In this document: piece by piece, positions 50,738 through 59,609 of the stretch
Layout of the letters: every line of letters starts with the position of its first letter
How positions within the stretch are numbered: the first letter of the stretch is position 1
NCBI GenBank assembly: GCA_016125095.1
Contig: WGMK01000037.1
Coordinates: 1-60,425 of the forward strand
Direction of reading: 5' to 3'
DNA from: Candidatus Hydrogenedens sp.
GTDB taxonomy: Bacteria > Hydrogenedentota > Hydrogenedentia > Hydrogenedentales > JAEUWI01
Length of the DNA: 60,425 nt
The notes under the pieces: model-generated
The model's input: only the letters and a program-made list of their open reading frames with translations
Database searches by the model: none
What the model was told of the DNA's origin: nothing
Position numbers and translations under genes: made by a program

Positions 50738-52198
50738 ATGTCGACTCACACCTCCAAACCATCGCTGGCGTTGTCGCTCTGTCCGGTCGCGTTTCTTGTG
50801 GCGCTGCTGGTCACGAACGTTCTTTTGTTCGGCGACAGCGCGACGAGCGGCCCGAACCAGATGGCCTTGTTCGTGGCGGCGCTCTTTACCGCGCTCCTTG
50901 GCCGCTTCGTGTTGAGACACGACTACGAGTCGCTGGAGAACGCGGCCATCCAGGCGATCACGCTGGCCATGAAGGCGAACCTGATCCTGCTGGTGGTGGG
51001 CGCGCTGATAGGCCTCTGGATACTCTCGGGCATCGTGCCGACGCTGATTTACTACGGCGTGCTGCTCATTAACCCCAGCATCTTTCTGCTGGTCGCGTGC
51101 GTCTCGTGCTCGCTGGTATCGCTGGCCATCGGCAGCAGCTGGTCGACCATGGGCACCATCGGCGTGGCGCTGGTGGGCGTCGGCGAAACCCTGGGCATAC
51201 CGCTTCCGATGGTGGCGGGCGCCATCGTGTCGGGCGCGTATTTCGGCGACAAGCTCAGCCCGCTCTCCGACACCACCAACCTCGCCCCCGCCGCGGCCGG
51301 CAGCGACCTGTTTACCCACGTGCGGCACCTGCTCTACACCACGCTGCCGGCCTACGCCATCGCGCTGTGCGGATACGCCATCGCGGGGCTCTGGTTCCAC
51401 CCGGATTCCTTCGATCCCGCATTCGTGCAGGAGGTCACCACGGTCATCAGCGCGCACTTCAACGTAGGCGTGTATACCCTGGCCACCCCGGTGTTCGTGT
51501 TCGGCATGGTGATGCTGCGCGTACCGGCTATTCCCGCGCTCGTGGCCGGGGCGTTCATCGGCGCGCTGCAGGCGCTGCTGCTCCAGCGCGGGTTGCTCAC
51601 GGAACTCACGGGCGACGATATGTCTGCGGGGGCGCTCTACCGCCTTATCGTCACGACGGCGCATTCGGGCATGAGCATCGAGACCGGCAACGAACTGACC
51701 GACCAGCTTTTCAACAAGGGCGGCATGCTGAACATGCTGAACACCGTGCTGCTGATTATCATGGCGCTGTTCTTCGGCGGCATGATGGAGGCGACGGGCA
51801 TGTTGCAACGGCTGGCCGACGCGATGCTGAGTATGGTGCGCGGTACGGCCTCGCTCGTCACGGCGACGCTCGCCACCTGCGTCTTGTTCAACCTGACGGC
51901 TTCGGACCAGTATCTGGCCATCGTGGTGCCCGGGCGCATGTTCCGCGATGCGTTCGCGCGCATGCACCTGAAGGCACAGAACCTGAGCCGCGCGCTCGAG
52001 GATGCGGGCACCGTGACCTCAGTGCTGGTACCCTGGAATACCTGCGGGGCCTTCGCGGCATCGGTGCTGGCCGTGCCGACCGTCGCCTACCTGCCGTGGA
52101 CCTTCTTCAACCTGCTGTGCCCGGTCGTCGCGATTGCCATGGCCACGATGGGCTGGGGCATCGCCTACGAGGACAAGGAAACCGCCCCAACCGAGTAG
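50738..52198 (+). CDS. NhaC-family Na+/H+ antiporter
   Basis: Protein of 486 residues with about 11-12 membrane helices. GAYFGDKLSPLSDTTNLAPA and GSSWSTMGTIGVALVGVGETLGIPLPMVAGAI are NhaC signatures. The Asp residues of GDKLSPLSDT are probable ion sites. It would exchange Na+ for H+ across the inner membrane. It is divergent from the Eis-like gene with a 75-bp gap, and its stop is 3 bp from the stop of the convergent MacB-like gene. Confidence 0.9.
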   Translation: MSTHTSKPSLALSLCPVAFLVALLVTNVLLFGDSATSGPNQMALFVAALFTALLGRFVLRHDYESLENAAIQAITLAMKANLILLVVGALIGLWILSGIVPTLIYYGVLLINPSIFLLVACVSCSLVSLAIGSSWSTMGTIGVALVGVGETLGIPLPMVAGAIVSGAYFGDKLSPLSDTTNLAPAAAGSDLFTHVRHLLYTTLPAYAIALCGYAIAGLWFHPDSFDPAFVQEVTTVISAHFNVGVYTLATPVFVFGMVMLRVPAIPALVAGAFIGALQALLLQRGLLTELTGDDMSAGALYRLIVTTAHSGMSIETGNELTDQLFNKGGMLNMLNTVLLIIMALFFGGMMEATGMLQRLADAMLSMVRGTASLVTATLATCVLFNLTASDQYLAIVVPGRMFRDAFARMHLKAQNLSRALEDAGTVTSVLVPWNTCGAFAASVLAVPTVAYLPWTFFNLLCPVVAIAMATMGWGIAYEDKETAPTE

Positions 52199-52201
52199 CG
52201 G

Positions 52202-53530
52202 CTATTCGTGACGGAGCGCCTGCACGGGATCCATGTCGGCGGCGCGCAGGGCGGGATAGATGCCGAAGACCACGCCGATCATTCCCGAGATACTGAACGC
52301 GAGTATGGGCGCCCATGGGGTAACGATGGTCCGCATGTCAGCAAACATGGTGATGACCACCGGTATGAGGATGCCGATGGCGACCCCCACCAGTCCGCCT
52401 GTGCCGGACAGGATCACCGTTTCTATCAGAAACTGCAGGATGATGTCGCGCCGCCTTGCGCCGAGGGCGCGGCGGATGCCGATTTCGCGCGTGCGCTCGG
52501 TCACGCTGGCGAGCATGATATTCATGATGCCGATGCCGCCCACCAGCAGCGAGATGGCGGCGATGGCCCCAAGCACTATGTTGAAGATCTGCTTGGTGCG
52601 CTCGGCCTGGCGCAGCAGTTCCAGCGGGACGATGATCTCGAAGTCCGTCTTGCGGCGATCGCGCTTGAGGATCTCCTCGATAATGAGCGCCGTCTCCTCC
52701 ACGTCCTTCTGGTCGTCCACGCGCACGTAGGCCTCGTGCAGCTCGACGCGCGTGGCCTCGAAGCTGCCGCTGCTGCGGTTAACCAGGATTTCGCCGAAGC
52801 GGTGGCGCGCGGCGGACAGCGGGATATAGATGTCCGGGGCGGCTGTGGCGGCCTTGCCGGAGCCCTGCCCGGTACTTTGCGCGGCCCCGGTGCTCTCGGT
52901 CTCGATGACGCCGATCACATCGTAGTAGTCCGAGCCGACGCGCACCTTGCCGCCGAGCGGCGCGGACAGGGGGAACAGGGTTTCTACCGCCTTCGTGGTG
53001 AGCACGCACACGTTGGAGCGCGCCTCCATTTCGACGGGCGTGAAGTAACGGCCCTGCAGCAGGTTCAACTGGCGGGTTTCGGGATACCAGTCCACCGTGC
53101 CGACGATGGTGGCATCCATGCGGTTGACGCCATTCCACACCTGGTCGCGCACGATGCGGCTGGGCATCACGATGGTCACGCCGGGAATGGTCTCGCGAAT
53201 CTTCTGCAGGTCGAGGTAGGTGAGACCGTATTCCAGCACCCACTGGCGCGCCTGGCTGGGGCGATCCTGGTTGATAGGCTTGATGCTGCGCAGGATGATG
53301 TTGTTGCTGCCCAGTTTGCGGATCTGTTCCTGCGCCTCGTAGCTGGCGCCCTCGCCCACGGCCAGCATGGCGATGACGGAGCAGACGCCGAACACGATGC
53401 CGAGAATGGTGAGGCCGGAACGGAGGCGGTGCATCCAGAGGCTCTTGAAGCCGAGCATCATGATGCGCCGCAGCCGCGCGGGCGACAGCGCCACGGGGGC
53501 GTGCGACTGCCAGGCGTTACCGGCGCTCAT
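52202..53530 (-). CDS. MacB/FtsX-type ABC transporter permease
   Basis: Protein of 442 residues with the MacB layout: first helix at about 35-60 (LTILGIVFGVCSVIAMLAVGEGA), a large periplasmic domain (about 65-305), then three C-terminal helices. The third-to-last carries IAAISLLVGGIGIMNIMLASVTERTREIGIRRALGARR, the FtsX signature. Unlike Escherichia coli MacB the ATPase is a separate upstream gene, overlapping by 14 bp. With the adaptor and TolC-like genes it forms a tripartite exporter for a peptide, lipid or macrolide-like substrate. Confidence 0.9.
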   Translation of the reverse strand: MSAGNAWQSHAPVALSPARLRRIMMLGFKSLWMHRLRSGLTILGIVFGVCSVIAMLAVGEGASYEAQEQIRKLGSNNIILRSIKPINQDRPSQARQWVLEYGLTYLDLQKIRETIPGVTIVMPSRIVRDQVWNGVNRMDATIVGTVDWYPETRQLNLLQGRYFTPVEMEARSNVCVLTTKAVETLFPLSAPLGGKVRVGSDYYDVIGVIETESTGAAQSTGQGSGKAATAAPDIYIPLSAARHRFGEILVNRSSGSFEATRVELHEAYVRVDDQKDVEETALIIEEILKRDRRKTDFEIIVPLELLRQAERTKQIFNIVLGAIAAISLLVGGIGIMNIMLASVTERTREIGIRRALGARRRDIILQFLIETVILSGTGGLVGVAIGILIPVVITMFADMRTIVTPWAPILAFSISGMIGVVFGIYPALRAADMDPVQALRHE

Positions 53531-54209
53531 CGGATTCCACCACGCCATCGCGCAGGCGCACGAGCCGCTGCGCATGCTTGCCGATGGCCGGGTCGTGCGT
53601 CACCATGATGATGGTCTTTCCCTGCGCGTGCAGGTCGTCCATCATGCGCAGAATCTCGGTGCCGGAATGCGAGTCGAGGTTACCCGTCGGCTCGTCGGCG
53701 AGGATGACCAGCGGATCATTGACCAAGGCCCGGGCGATGCCGACGCGCTGCTGCTGGCCGCCGGAGAGTTCATTGGGCCGGTGATAGAGCCGTTGCCCCA
53801 GACCGACCTTTTCGGCGAGCTGTATCGATGCTTCGCGGCACTTATGCTCGGGTACGCCCTGGTAAAACAGCGGCACCTCGATGTTTTCCACCACGGTGAG
53901 CTGCTGAATGAGGTTGTAGGACTGGAAGATGAAGCCGAGCCGCGCGCCGCGGATCTGGCTGAGGGCGTCGTCCTCGAGGAGCGATACGTCCTCGCCGCCC
54001 AGCAGATAGCGCCCCGAGCTCGGCTGGTCGAGACAGCCGAGCAGATTGAGCAGCGTGGACTTGCCGCAGCCGGAGGGGCCCATGATGGCAATGTATTCGC
54101 CGGGGAAGAAATCGAGCGACACGCCCGCGAGCGCGTGCAGCTCGGTGTCGCCCATGCGGTAGGTACGCCGGACTTCCTCGAGCCGGACTATGGGATCGGC
54201 GGCGGTCAC
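53517..54209 (-). CDS. MacB/LolD-type ABC transporter ATP-binding protein
   Basis: Protein of 230 residues from GTG 54209, 4 bp behind the adaptor stop. Walker A is GPSGCGKSTLL, the signature is LSGGQQQRVGIARAL, Walker B is LVILADEPTGNLDS and the switch His is in VTHDPAIG. Its length and sequence match the LolD/MacB ATPase branch. It pairs with the FtsX-type permease encoded next. Confidence 0.93.
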   Translation of the reverse strand: MTAADPIVRLEEVRRTYRMGDTELHALAGVSLDFFPGEYIAIMGPSGCGKSTLLNLLGCLDQPSSGRYLLGGEDVSLLEDDALSQIRGARLGFIFQSYNLIQQLTVVENIEVPLFYQGVPEHKCREASIQLAEKVGLGQRLYHRPNELSGGQQQRVGIARALVNDPLVILADEPTGNLDSHSGTEILRMMDDLHAQGKTIIMVTHDPAIGKHAQRLVRLRDGVVESDERR

Positions 54210-54213
54210 CGGG

Positions 54214-55965
54214 CTAGGCGCCCTCCCCGCCGTCTCCGCCGGCCTCTTCCTTGCCCTTCGTCTTGCGCTCGCCGCCGCTGGCGGCTTCCTCGCTCTCGCG
54301 GCGGAAGTCGTCGGGCGCGCGCAGCAGCACCACTTCGCCCTGCTCGACCCCATCCTTAATCTCGATGAAGGTGTCGTTGAATTCGCCGGTCTTTACCGAG
54401 CGGCGTTCTTCCCCGAGCGCCGTCTTCACGAACACGACTGGACCGTCCAGCGTGGGATTGATGGCCTGGAGCGGCGCATAGGTCACGTCGGACAACTGCT
54501 CGATGATGACCTCGACCTCGGCCGTCATACCGGGCTTGAGCCAATCGTGGGTACCCTTGATGACGATGTCGGTCGCATAGACCTTGAGGTCCGGATTCGA
54601 CCAGCGGTTCTGCGAATCGGGCAGCACGCCGATCTTGGTGACCTCGCCCACGAGGCTCTCGTTGGGGTAGGCGTCGACGCGGATGCGCGCCTTCTGCCCC
54701 ACCTTCACCTTCTTCACGTAGCTTTCGTGCACCTTGATGCCGACCTTCATAACGGAGGTATCGGGGATGGTGATGATGATCTGTCGCTCGCGCACCGACG
54801 CGCCTTCTTCAATGCGGATGTCGTCGCGCCAGGAATCGTTCGGGCCCGCGCCGTATACCACCAAGCCCGTCTTCGTGGCATGAATGACGCACTTCTCGAT
54901 CTGTTCTTCCAGTTCGCGCTTGCGGCGGGACTGCAATTCGTATTGCGCCTCGGCGGATTTCAGCGTGGCCTCGGCCTGGGCGATCTTCGCGACGGATTGC
55001 TTCTTCATGCGGTCGAGTTTGCGCAGGGCCTCGCCGTAGTCGGAGAGCAGCTTCTCCGCCTGCTTGGGAAACTCGTAGCGGATGAACATGTCCTTGCTGG
55101 TCTCGGAGGTGTCGACCTTGATCTCGGCGCGCTGGAGCGCAAGCTGGTCTTTCTCGAGTTCCTGCTGGGTGACGAATTCTTTCTCGTAGAGGCGCTGCGT
55201 GCCCTCGAGCTGGGTGCGGGCGGCCTCAAGTTCTTCCTGCGCCAGCACAAAATCGTTCAGGGTCTGGCGCAGCTTCTGCATCGCCTCGCCGTCGCCCAGG
55301 CGATCGGGGTCGGCGTATTGCGAGAAATCGACCGGCAGCAACTCGGGTGCCGGTTCCTCGGTCTGTTCCGCCACGCCGCCCTCGGAGTCGTCCAGGGCGC
55401 CGCCGGTTTCAGTGCGCCGCGCGGGGCCTTCGGCCAGGGCCTCTACCCCGCTCGTATTCCGCACTTCTTCCGCCGCGGCCTCGCCCAGGTATTTCTGGAA
55501 GTCCATCAGGGCGAAGCGCATTTCGAGCTCGGCTGCGGAAATCTGGCTCTGGTTCTCGCTGCGCTGGATTTCGTATTGCTCGCGCGCCTGGGTGAAATCG
55601 GCGAAGGCGCGCTGGTAGGACAGCTCGCGCTCGGTCAGGCTGTCGAGCAGGTTCTTGCTGTCGAGCTCGACCAGCACAAGGCTGTTCTCCACATCCTGCG
55701 GGGTGATGAGGTAGCCCTCGGGGATGATGCTGAGGATCTTCGTTTCGCCCTGCACCTCGGATTTAATTTCCTGGGAGTTCAGGGCCTCGATGCTGCCGCC
55801 TTCGAGCACGAGCACCTCGAGCGGGCCGCGCGCCACGGTAAAGGTCGTGCCGGCGGAAACGGTCTGGCTGGAGGCGGGCTTGAAATAGCGCCAGCCCCCC
55901 CACGCCGCCGCGAGCGCCAGGGCGCCGGCGGCGCCGAGCATCAGCAGCCTACGATTGGGTTTCAT
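54214..55965 (-). CDS. MacA-like periplasmic adaptor (HlyD family) with long acidic insertion
   Basis: Protein of 583 residues from ATG 55965 (GGAGG 8 nt upstream). One N-terminal anchor (LLMLGAAGALALAAAWGGW) is followed by barrel and lipoyl parts (GTTFTVARGPLEVLVLEGGSIEALNSQ), two long coiled-coil arms, and a beta-barrel/membrane-proximal region (VHESYVKKVKVGQKARIRVDAYP, WLKPGMTAEVEVII). It is about 200 residues longer than typical MacA. The extra length is mainly an acidic insertion inside the coiled coil (about 165-235) and a charged C-terminal tail. It links the ABC permease to the TolC-like lipoprotein. Confidence 0.87.
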   Translation of the reverse strand: MKPNRRLLMLGAAGALALAAAWGGWRYFKPASSQTVSAGTTFTVARGPLEVLVLEGGSIEALNSQEIKSEVQGETKILSIIPEGYLITPQDVENSLVLVELDSKNLLDSLTERELSYQRAFADFTQAREQYEIQRSENQSQISAAELEMRFALMDFQKYLGEAAAEEVRNTSGVEALAEGPARRTETGGALDDSEGGVAEQTEEPAPELLPVDFSQYADPDRLGDGEAMQKLRQTLNDFVLAQEELEAARTQLEGTQRLYEKEFVTQQELEKDQLALQRAEIKVDTSETSKDMFIRYEFPKQAEKLLSDYGEALRKLDRMKKQSVAKIAQAEATLKSAEAQYELQSRRKRELEEQIEKCVIHATKTGLVVYGAGPNDSWRDDIRIEEGASVRERQIIITIPDTSVMKVGIKVHESYVKKVKVGQKARIRVDAYPNESLVGEVTKIGVLPDSQNRWSNPDLKVYATDIVIKGTHDWLKPGMTAEVEVIIEQLSDVTYAPLQAINPTLDGPVVFVKTALGEERRSVKTGEFNDTFIEIKDGVEQGEVVLLRAPDDFRRESEEAASGGERKTKGKEEAGGDGGEGA

Positions 55966-57787
55966 CGGTCTCGCCTCCGGTCGGGGGATTGTCCTGGACA
56001 ACCTCCCATTCGCCGTTGGGTTTGATATACAGAATGCCCATGTCGCGCCAGAACGCCAGCCGGGCTATGTTGTGCCGAACCAGCGCCGACGTCAAGTTAT
56101 TCTCGGCATCGGTCAGGTTGTTCTGCGCGTCGACCTGGTCCAGCACCGAGCCGCGCCCGAGGTCGGCCAGCAATTCCTGTTCGAGCACGCGGCGCTGGTT
56201 GAGTTCCACGCTCTTGAGGGCGGTGTCGTAATTCCGCCGCGCCTGTTCCAAATCGCGCCAGGCCTCGCGCACCTGCAGTTTGACCGTGTCCTCGGCCAGC
56301 GAGGTTTCGCGGCGGGCGCGCTCGAAATTGATGAGCGCGGAACGGTAGGCGTTGCGCTCGGCCTTGCGGTCCAGCGGCAGGTCGAGGTCGAATCCGGCGT
56401 TCCAGCGGGCCCGGTCGATATCGAGGTCGGCGAAGTCGTCGCGGCCCGAATTGGCGATGTCGGCCTGGAGGATGAGGTCGAGTCCGGGCTTAAGGTTGTT
56501 GGCCGCCACCAGCACCTTGCGCTCGGCGTCGTCCATGCGCTCGCGGGCGGTGTGCAAATCGAGCCGCGATACCTCCGCCACCTCGACCGCTTCTTCCGGC
56601 GAGATGACCGGATGCTGCAGGCCCTGTTCGCGGAGCGCCTTCAGTTCGCGATCGTCGAGCACCATGGGCGTGTCGGTCGAGAGCCCGAGCAAGATTTTGA
56701 AGTTGTCGAGATCAGTGCGGTAATTCTGCACCGACTGGAACCACTGGTCCTCGGAACTGAGGAGGCCCTGTTCCTGGCGGCCGACCATGGCGGCCGTGCT
56801 GCGGCCGACCTCGGCGAAGGCGCGTTCGCGCTCGGTGTTGCGCTTGAAGCTCTGCCAGTTGCGGTAATTGTTGAGCACGGTATCGCGGCGTTGCAGCACG
56901 CCATAGTAGGCGGAGCACACCTGCACGGCGAAGGTCTTGCGGAAACGGGTATAGCGGCGGATGGCGTAGAGGAAGTCGTGTTCGGCCTGGGTGAGGTTTT
57001 CCGCTGCGGCCAGCCGCCCGCCGCCCTGCAGCAGCGGCTGCGAGAACGAGCCGGCCAGCACGCTGGAGGCCACATCGCCCGCATCGCCCGTGAGGAAACG
57101 GAGCAGGTTGGTCGTCAGCCCCAGCGCCAGCGCGCCGCCGCCCTTCATGAGCATGTCGACCCCGAAGCGGGTTTCCCCCGAGACCGTGCGCACTTCGTCC
57201 ACTGTCTGCACGGTGTCGGGCACGTTGAACGCATCGCCTGCGTTGTCGACCAGATCGGAGAAATCCTGCAGCAGCGCGGCGGGCGTGCCGGTGACGTTTT
57301 CGATGGCATCGGCCAACGCGCGCGAACTCGACGCCGTGCTGGCAAGCTTGGAATCACGGAGGTTGGTCTCGGTCGAGCGGTCGTAATCGCCCAGCACGCG
57401 CCCGGCCCAGCGCGGACTGAAGCGGTGCTGGTCGAGCGTGAGCGACAGTCCCTCGAGGTAGAGCGCCTCTTTCTCGTCCTGATAGGTGCGGCTGCTGTTG
57501 ACCGCGATGAGCAGGGCCTGTTCGAGACTGACGATGGGCGCGCCGGCCTCGCTCACGCCGCCTTCGAGCAGCGCGGGCTCTTCCTCGGCGTGCACGGGCA
57601 GATCGGACAGCGGATTCCATTCGCCGTCTGCCTCGATGGTGAAATCCTTCGGCATGCCCGCCACCAGCACGCCGCGCGTCTCGATGAGGTTATACACCTC
57701 GCGGTCGGCGTCTTCCTTGCGCTGGGTGGTGGAGCAGGCGGTGAGCAGCAGCGCCGAGGCGGCGAGCAGGCAGGTCAGGCGGGCGAT
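55949..57787 (-). CDS. TolC/OprM-like outer membrane efflux lipoprotein
   Basis: Two repeated outer-membrane-factor halves are visible, with long helices such as ARERMDDAERKVLVAANNLKPGL and EAWRDLEQARRNYDTALKSVELNQRRVL. The first standard start, GTG 57697, would give 582 residues without a signal. The frame stays open upstream and encodes a perfect lipoprotein signal: RLTCLLAASALLLTAC, lipobox LTAC. No ATG, GTG or TTG occurs between that signal and the ribF stop region. The best-placed start is ATC 57787, 8 nt after GAGGAG. I therefore extend the gene to 57787 (612 residues), with a sequencing error as the alternative. It overlaps ribF by 13 bp and the adaptor by 17 bp. Confidence 0.82.
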   Translation of the reverse strand: MARLTCLLAASALLLTACSTTQRKEDADREVYNLIETRGVLVAGMPKDFTIEADGEWNPLSDLPVHAEEEPALLEGGVSEAGAPIVSLEQALLIAVNSSRTYQDEKEALYLEGLSLTLDQHRFSPRWAGRVLGDYDRSTETNLRDSKLASTASSSRALADAIENVTGTPAALLQDFSDLVDNAGDAFNVPDTVQTVDEVRTVSGETRFGVDMLMKGGGALALGLTTNLLRFLTGDAGDVASSVLAGSFSQPLLQGGGRLAAAENLTQAEHDFLYAIRRYTRFRKTFAVQVCSAYYGVLQRRDTVLNNYRNWQSFKRNTERERAFAEVGRSTAAMVGRQEQGLLSSEDQWFQSVQNYRTDLDNFKILLGLSTDTPMVLDDRELKALREQGLQHPVISPEEAVEVAEVSRLDLHTARERMDDAERKVLVAANNLKPGLDLILQADIANSGRDDFADLDIDRARWNAGFDLDLPLDRKAERNAYRSALINFERARRETSLAEDTVKLQVREAWRDLEQARRNYDTALKSVELNQRRVLEQELLADLGRGSVLDQVDAQNNLTDAENNLTSALVRHNIARLAFWRDMGILYIKPNGEWEVVQDNPPTGGETDETQS

Positions 57788-58716
57788 AAGCCGGACTCCT
57801 CGAAGTAGGCGCGAATCTGCGCCACGTCGTCGTCGATGGCCGCGATGAGCGCATCGAGGCTGTCGAACTTCTTTTCGGGCCGGAGCCGCTGATGAAACAC
57901 GATTTCAATTTCCTTGCGGACCAGGTCGCCCTCGAAATCCAGCAGGAACGCCTCGACGGTGATGTCTTCATGGCGTATAGTGGGCGCGATTCCTACATTC
58001 ACCGCGGCGACGAAACGGTGTCGGTCCACGATGGCCTCGGCGGCATAGACGCCATTGGCGGGCACGGCCTTGTTCCAGGGCTTGATGTTCGCCGTGGGGT
58101 AGCCCAGCTGGCGCCCCATGCCGCGGCCCTTCACCACCTCGCCTTCCATGGCGTACTTGCGCCCGAGGAACAGCTCCGCCTTGTCCAGTTCGCCCTGGAG
58201 GATGCACTCGCGGATGAGCGTGCTGCTCACGCGTTCGCCGTGCAGAATGACGGGCGGCACCTCCTCCACCTCGAAGCCGAGCCGCGGCGCGGCCTCGACC
58301 AGGAAATCGAAGTTGCCGCGGGCGCCCCTGCCGAAGGCGAAATCGTGCCCGACGATCAGGTGCCGCGCGCCGCACTGGCCCAGGATGATCTCTTCCAGAA
58401 AGCGCTCGGCCTCGAACGCGGCGACCGTGTCGTTGAACGGCAGCACGAAGAAGGCGTCCATGCCCTGCGCCTCCAACAGCGCGCGCTTTTGCGCCAGCGA
58501 AGTGAGCACGTTCGGGGCATTGTCTGGACTGAACACCTGGCGCGGATGCGGATGCAGCGTCATGAGGCCCGCCGTGCCGCCCAGCTCCCGCGCGCGCTCC
58601 TGCACCCGCGCCATGATGGCACGATGCCCGAGGTGCACCCCATCAAAACTACCGATGGTCAGCACCAGCGAAGGCAGCGGATCGCGGCATTGTGTCGCAT
58701 CTGGAATATACTGCAT
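57775..58716 (-). CDS. ribF: Bifunctional riboflavin kinase/FAD synthetase
   Basis: Protein of 313 residues, the standard RibF length. It converts riboflavin to FMN and FAD. The N-terminal nucleotidyltransferase has TIGSFDGVHLGHRAIM, LTLHPHPRQVF-like TLHPHPRQVF and SSTLIRECI. The C-terminal kinase has GMGRQLGYPTANI and NGVYAAEA. ATG 58716 lacks an obvious ribosome-binding site. It precedes the efflux operon and overlaps its first gene, probably by chance of packing rather than shared function. Confidence 0.95.
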   Translation of the reverse strand: MQYIPDATQCRDPLPSLVLTIGSFDGVHLGHRAIMARVQERARELGGTAGLMTLHPHPRQVFSPDNAPNVLTSLAQKRALLEAQGMDAFFVLPFNDTVAAFEAERFLEEIILGQCGARHLIVGHDFAFGRGARGNFDFLVEAAPRLGFEVEEVPPVILHGERVSSTLIRECILQGELDKAELFLGRKYAMEGEVVKGRGMGRQLGYPTANIKPWNKAVPANGVYAAEAIVDRHRFVAAVNVGIAPTIRHEDITVEAFLLDFEGDLVRKEIEIVFHQRLRPEKKFDSLDALIAAIDDDVAQIRAYFEESGLSPA

Positions 58717-58832
58717 GAAAAGGGAACCCAAGGCTGTAAGCGCACAAGCATACCGCCCCGGCAAGCGCGGGGTCTAGCCGGCGCCGCGCGAACCCAATGC
58801 GGTGACGTAGCCCCACCGTGTAGTCGATCTTC

Positions 58833-58999
58833 TTGCAGCTTGCTGTTTTGGCGTGCGGCAGCGGGCTGCCGCCATTATCAGGAAGCGCGCTTCCTTCGCT
58901 TTCACTGGCAATTCGATTCCTCCCCGCGGCGACGGGAGTAGTTCGCTCCCTACGCAAAGCGGGAGCTTGCTCCCGCACTCCAAGGCGGCTGCGCCGCAG
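58833..58999. repeat. Dispersed ~165-bp intergenic repeat, copy 3
   Basis: It shares long blocks with 24614-24776: AGGAAGCGCGCTTCC, GGCGACGGGAG, TCGCTCCCTACG and AAGCGGGAGCTTGCTCCCGC. The ends are near-complementary. It lies in the 890-bp gap between ribF and the last gene, which contains no credible gene and at least three kinds of repeat. Confidence 0.75.
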
Positions 59000-59000
59000 G

Positions 59001-59556
59001 CGGTGGGGCGAATGTCCCCATGAGCCGAGCGCCCGATTCCGACGTCAGGGTTGTAACCCGGCGCCACCATCTTTGCGCCACATTGGCGCGCGGGTAGGTT
59101 TGCCCTACCGGCCACGAAAATCGGACCGAAGATAGTCCACCTCCGTCATTGCGAGCGAAGCGCGGCAACCTCCTTTACGCGAGGACAGCGGTACCGGGCG
59201 GGCGCAAGACCATGCAAGCCCTCCGCCGGTATCGTCCGTACTGAACGAGGCGCTGTCACTCCAAGTTACCCCCGCGCCAAGGAGGTTGCCGCGTCGCTCG
59301 AGGACTCGCTCCTCGCAATGACGAAGTTGGGAGCGGTTGGGGATCTTGTAGGTCGCGGGTTCTACCCCGACATCTTGGCACGCAGGTGATGGTGCCGGAG
59401 CGAGACATTGACGACGGAGCGGCGTCCTCGGCTCATGGGACATTCGCCCCGCCGACGCGGGGCCATCGCCCCGCCGGGAGCGCTGCTCTCCAGAGCGGCT
59501 CTTGGCGCGGAGGCGTCCTCGCATCAAGATGGCTCGCGGGTACGCTTGCCCTACCG
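59001..59556. repeat. Cluster of four GGCTC...GCCC[CT]ACCG short repeats
   Basis: Copies are at 59001-59030 (minus), 59086-59110 (plus, diverged), 59431-59454 (plus) and 59531-59556 (plus). The pair 59001-59030 and 59431-59454 is inverted and shares ATGGGGACATTCGCCCC-type sequence. They are related to the hairpin arms at 16.35-16.44 kb and to 24804-24829. Confidence 0.6.
59145..59322. repeat. ~178-bp element bounded by GTCATTGCGAG inverted ends
   Basis: The left end (59145-59175) and the reverse complement of the right end (59279-59322) both start GTCATTGCGAG and finish CGCGGCAACCTCCTT. They differ by a 13-base insertion inside the right arm. The core between them has no gene. It looks like a small non-autonomous element or a pair of REP-like units. 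Confidence 0.65.
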
Positions 59557-59609
59557 ACTTTGCATCCTCTTGCAGCTTGGCGGCTTCGCGCCTTTGCGTG
59601 AGTCTCTCC

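Noticed and set aside
50663..51967. Upstream extension of the Eis-like frame by more than 430 codons, antisense to the NhaC gene
   Set aside because: The residues are low-complexity Arg/His/Gln/Gly. A good ribosome-binding site precedes TTG 50662, and the family length is about 400 residues.
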